DNA of 64,000 nt, from positions 124,001 through 188,000 of the forward strand of contig CAZJAA010000001.1 of assembly GCA_964544055.1 (NCBI GenBank). Reading direction: 5' to 3'. Position numbers and translations under genes: made by a program. Within the stretch, counting starts at the first letter, position 1, and each line of letters begins with the position of its first letter. The DNA is from SIG299 sp964544055. GTDB taxonomy: Bacteria > Bacillota > Clostridia > Lachnospirales > Lachnospiraceae. Positions 61,280 to 64,000 of the stretch are shown one piece after another. Under the pieces are notes generated by a model. The model did no database searches. It had not been told where the DNA came from and saw only the letters and a program-made list of their open reading frames with translations.

Positions 61280-62845
61280 TTACTTGCGGATAAAATTATC
61301 TACTCCGTCCAGAATGATTTCTTCTCCCTTCTGTCCGGTAATCGTTACGTTCTTTAGCTCCAGGGTCTCCACATTTTTAGCAAGCATTCCGGAAAGCGTT
61401 GTCTTATCTGCACCATCCATCATGGCAGGGACTCCCGCCTTTGGATGTTCTGCATAAGAAAAGCTTACATTTTCAAAGCCAACTTTCTTGATTTTCTGCT
61501 CCGGCAGGCCAAACAGATATGCTGCCGCCGCATGGCAGTTTGTTGCTTTAATATTTTGGAAACTAAGTTCACCAAGATAAGGGGTTCTGTCATCCACCGG
61601 AAAATACTCTTTGGACTGCACATACTGGCTGTGACCATCCGGGTCACAGAAATAAAACGCATTGATAACAATTGGTGTCATCACATGGTCCATTTCAATG
61701 TGCTCGAACAACACTCCGTCAATAACAGCATCCTTACCACGGCCGCGTCTTGTTTTAATTCTGAGTCCGCGGTCGGTATGGAGAAATTTGCAATCCTTTA
61801 CGGTCAGATTTTTTACGCCGCCTGCCATTTCACTGCCAATCGTAATGGAACCATGACCGTCTCTCATGCAGCACTGGCGAATCATCAGATTTTCGGATGG
61901 CTTTTTATACTTTGCACCCATATAAATCTTACCGGATTTAATTGCAATGCAGTCATCACCCAGAGAAAAATATACGCCGATAATCTCAACATTACAGCAG
62001 GATTCCGGGTCAAGTCCATCGGTATTCGGCGAATCTGCCGGATTCAATACCTTCAGGTCAATAAACCGTAGATTATCCGAAAAGTACGGATGAAGATTCC
62101 ATGACGGACTGTTCTGGAACTGAACACCATGTAAAATGACGTTATTACAGTGATTTAAAAATACCAGACGCGGTCTCCACGCAATTTTGCGTGTTTTTGG
62201 ATCTGCCCACCAGGTATCATGGGAAGAACAGCCATCAATGACACCCTGACCTGTAATCAGTACATTTTCCACGTTAATTCCGGTAATAATTCCGGCAAAG
62301 CAATCCAGCGGATTGCCTTCCCAGGTGCCAAGATTATACTCTTCCTGCTCATCATAGCTCGTGATGACACCAGGTAAAATTGGAAATTTGGTCCGGTCTG
62401 TTGTTGCATATAAGGTTGCTCCCTTGGCAAGCTCCAGCGTCAGGTCGCTCTTTAAAAACAGGGATGTGATGCGGTAGTTTCCAGCAGGAACCAGAACTCT
62501 TCCGCCCTTTGGACAAGCATTGATAGCACACTGGATAAACAGGGTATCATCTGTTGCATTATCCCCTTTTGCACCAAATTCCTTTACATTTAATGTTACA
62601 AATTCGTTTTCCGTGCAGACCGTAACCACATCCGATTCTTTTCCGGCAAGCTTTACCTGCACCTCATATGCCGTTGCCGGCTTTAAATCAAACAACGAAA
62701 CAACAATTTTATTGCTCCGCTCTGCCTCCGCACCATTGACGTATACCACATGCTCTTCTTCGCTTGTGTAACAGCCACAGTCTTTCAGCTCCAATACCAG
62801 GCTTCTGGCAGTTTTCAAAATAATATCAAAGTTTAGTTTTTCCAT
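61280..62845 (-). CDS. GH28 polygalacturonase (pectinase)
   Basis: A right-handed beta-helix glycosidase acting on galacturonan. After an N-terminal fibronectin-III-like domain (about 1-80), the GH28 domain begins NVKEFGAKGDNATDDT. The catalytic motifs are SPNTDGLDP, SLGDDCIAI, GHGSITIGSE and RIKTRRGRG. The ATG at 62843-62845 follows GAGGATTGCT. There is no signal peptide, so it probably acts on imported oligogalacturonides inside the cell. It is downstream of the unknown 204-residue gene and kduI. Confidence 0.93.
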   Translation of the reverse strand: MEKLNFDIILKTARSLVLELKDCGCYTSEEEHVVYVNGAEAERSNKIVVSLFDLKPATAYEVQVKLAGKESDVVTVCTENEFVTLNVKEFGAKGDNATDDTLFIQCAINACPKGGRVLVPAGNYRITSLFLKSDLTLELAKGATLYATTDRTKFPILPGVITSYDEQEEYNLGTWEGNPLDCFAGIITGINVENVLITGQGVIDGCSSHDTWWADPKTRKIAWRPRLVFLNHCNNVILHGVQFQNSPSWNLHPYFSDNLRFIDLKVLNPADSPNTDGLDPESCCNVEIIGVYFSLGDDCIAIKSGKIYMGAKYKKPSENLMIRQCCMRDGHGSITIGSEMAGGVKNLTVKDCKFLHTDRGLRIKTRRGRGKDAVIDGVLFEHIEMDHVMTPIVINAFYFCDPDGHSQYVQSKEYFPVDDRTPYLGELSFQNIKATNCHAAAAYLFGLPEQKIKKVGFENVSFSYAEHPKAGVPAMMDGADKTTLSGMLAKNVETLELKNVTITGQKGEEIILDGVDNFIRK

Positions 62846-62860
62846 AGCAATCCTCATGTA

Positions 62861-63475
62861 TCAGTTACGCTCAAAGCGGTGCTTCAGCCGTTTTATTGCA
62901 AAATATGCCGCCGGATACTGCTCGTTTGCAAACGGTTTTAAATCATCCTCATATTTTTCCAGCAAAAATGCTTTGTAAAAACAAGCTTTTGCCAGTGCAC
63001 AGGCAGTTTTCTCTGTCATCTGCTTCGAAATAAGAACATACTGCTCCCACAACAGACGCTGAAGTGTCCGGTAGTGCTCATAAATTTCTTCCGAAAAATA
63101 CTCCAGCACCTCCGAAAGCATCAAAAATACCTCATTGCTGTCCGGATATTTTTTTACTGCAGCCTTACACTGGTTTACGATATCAATATAGTTTTCTTTC
63201 TTATTGAGTCTGGATTCATACAAGGTATACAGTGGCATCACTTCTGCTAACAAACTCTGCTGCTCCTGTTCTCCGGACAGAAATAATCCGTCGTTGTCTC
63301 GCTTCTGTGCCGCAATTTCCTGTGCGACCGCAGTCACGGCTTCCTTATAATTTTCTGGCTCGACCGTGTATAAAAAAGCCAGTGCCAGTTTAGAGTTTTC
63401 CGCTGCTTTTTTTATCTCTTCCAAAGCCTCTGCGGACTTTGTTACTCTGTATTCTTCGATTTTTGCCCGAATCAT
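62861..63475 (-). CDS. Helical protein of unknown function in the pectin cluster
   Basis: I do not recognise a named family. The 204 residues are predicted all-helical (KIEEYRVTKSAEALEEIKKAA; QCKAAVKKYPDSNEVFLMLSEVL) and resemble TPR-type helical hairpins. No signal peptide, membrane segment or metal motif is seen. It ends 15 bases before the GH28 start codon and begins after a short CTGTTCC/GGAACAG stem (63515-63535). Context suggests a role in pectin use or its regulation. Confidence 0.65.
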   Translation of the reverse strand: MIRAKIEEYRVTKSAEALEEIKKAAENSKLALAFLYTVEPENYKEAVTAVAQEIAAQKRDNDGLFLSGEQEQQSLLAEVMPLYTLYESRLNKKENYIDIVNQCKAAVKKYPDSNEVFLMLSEVLEYFSEEIYEHYRTLQRLLWEQYVLISKQMTEKTACALAKACFYKAFLLEKYEDDLKPFANEQYPAAYFAIKRLKHRFERN

Positions 63476-63540
63476 GGTAATCCTTTCTACTGCTTACAAT
63501 TTTTTCACCGATAACTGTTCCATCTGACGGAACAGCTGAA

Positions 63541-64000
63541 TTAACGGATATCCTGCATGGCAACGCCATCCATATCATCAAATGCCTGGTTTTCACCAAC
63601 CATGCCCCAGATAAACGTATAGGCTCTTGTACCACAGCCGGAATGAATGGACCAGCTTGGAGAAATCACTGCCTGCTCATTCTTCATTACAATATGGCGT
63701 GTTTCTGTTGGTTCACCCATGTAATGGAATACCAGTGCATCCTCTTTCATATCAAAGTATAAATAAACTTCCATTCTTCTGTCATGTGTATGACATGGCA
63801 TCGTGTTCCATACACTGCCTTCCTCTAGCTTTGTCATACCCATAACCAACTGACAGCTTTCTACCTGACCTGGCAGAATGTACTTGCAGATAGTTCTGTG
63901 GTTTGCATCAGCCAGACAGCCAAGTTCTACTTTATTTTCATCCTTCACAATAACCACGCCCTCTTCCGGTGTACCTTCCGGCTTAATCAGAACCGTTGGA
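63541..64000 (-). CDS. kduI: 5-dehydro-4-deoxy-D-glucuronate isomerase, cut by the window end
   Basis: It isomerises 5-keto-4-deoxyuronate to 3-deoxy-D-glycero-2,5-hexodiulosonate in pectin breakdown. About 152 C-terminal codons are present, against about 276 for the whole family. The zinc site PCHTHDRRMEVYLYF is intact and the C-terminal GEN-AFDDMD segment is present. The frame runs open through the window edge, so the true start lies outside; the ATG at 63957 is internal. Confidence 0.92.
   Translation of the reverse strand, partial: PTVLIKPEGTPEEGVVIVKDENKVELGCLADANHRTICKYILPGQVESCQLVMGMTKLEEGSVWNTMPCHTHDRRMEVYLYFDMKEDALVFHYMGEPTETRHIVMKNEQAVISPSWSIHSGCGTRAYTFIWGMVGENQAFDDMDGVAMQDIR

Noticed and set aside
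63515..63535. A terminator between kduI and the 204-residue gene (CTGTTCC/GGAACAG)
   Set aside because: The 7-base stem lacks a T-run directly after it, so I did not call it; it may be a weak processing or attenuation site.
1..64000. CRISPR arrays, tRNA or rRNA genes, insertion sequences
   Set aside because: I looked for regular direct repeats with spacers, for clover-leaf T-arm motifs and for transposase motifs and found none that I could support by reading.

Overview
The window is from a spore-forming, low-to-moderate GC member of the Clostridia, most likely the Lachnospiraceae. The reasons are the spoIIGA-sigE-sigG block, spo0A, a MurE with the DNPR (meso-diaminopimelate) motif, strong AGGAGG ribosome binding sites, a sensory-type [FeFe] hydrogenase and pectin genes. 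This is an inference from gene content; no 16S gene is present. Almost every gene lies on the minus strand, so transcription runs from high to low coordinates. One small gene at 4683-5309 is on the plus strand.

Layout from high to low coordinates. (1) 61280-64000: a pectin-use cluster with kduI (cut by the window end), an unrecognised helical protein and a GH28 polygalacturonase. (2) 58383-60958: a TetR regulator, an ABC-2 type exporter and a 53-residue membrane peptide, with a clear promoter, operator and terminator. (3) 55884-58242: an intact 49-residue ribbon-helix-helix gene followed by decayed defence genes: an HsdR/HsdS remnant, a DUF4145 fragment and a frameshifted AAA ATPase. (4) 52077-55890: a [2Fe-2S] ferredoxin, a sensory [FeFe] hydrogenase with a PAS domain, a SpoIIE-type phosphatase and a one-TM protein. 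This is a probable hydrogen-sensing module. (5) 46371-51961: an OmpR-type two-component pair, a lipoprotein, CheV, and a zinc-ribbon membrane protein overlapping hisH-hisF. (6) 40737-45756: hisF, ung, a radical SAM protein, spo0A and glgA.

(7) 25210-40570: murE-murF, then the order priA-def-fmt-(zinc protease)-rsmB-rlmN-stp-prkC-rsgA-rpe-thiN known from Bacillus. (8) 22889-25206: a D/W-rich membrane protein and a DUF4143 ATPase pseudogene with three in-frame TAG codons. (9) 7459-22888: ychF, an Lgt-like protein, then a division and cell-wall (dcw) cluster mraZ-rsmH-ftsL-pbp-pbp-murD-ftsW-ftsQ-ftsZ, and, beyond a strong terminator, spoIIGA-sigE-sigG. mraY, murG, murC and ftsA are not in the cluster. 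(10) 5583-7363: a TetR gene and a DUF1330/metallo-beta-lactamase operon, each preceded by the same operator palindrome. (11) 104-5309: the plus-strand DUF4397 gene, a run of perfect hairpins, then cls, folD, rimO and pgsA.

Most of the window is housekeeping: wall synthesis, division, sporulation control, translation maturation and PASTA-kinase signalling. The parts most worth following up are the hydrogenase/phosphatase module, the small DNA-binding gene sitting on restriction-modification wreckage, the two self-regulated TetR loci, the long-spacer spoIIG-type promoter, the Lgt-like protein lacking its catalytic residues and the D/W-rich membrane protein.
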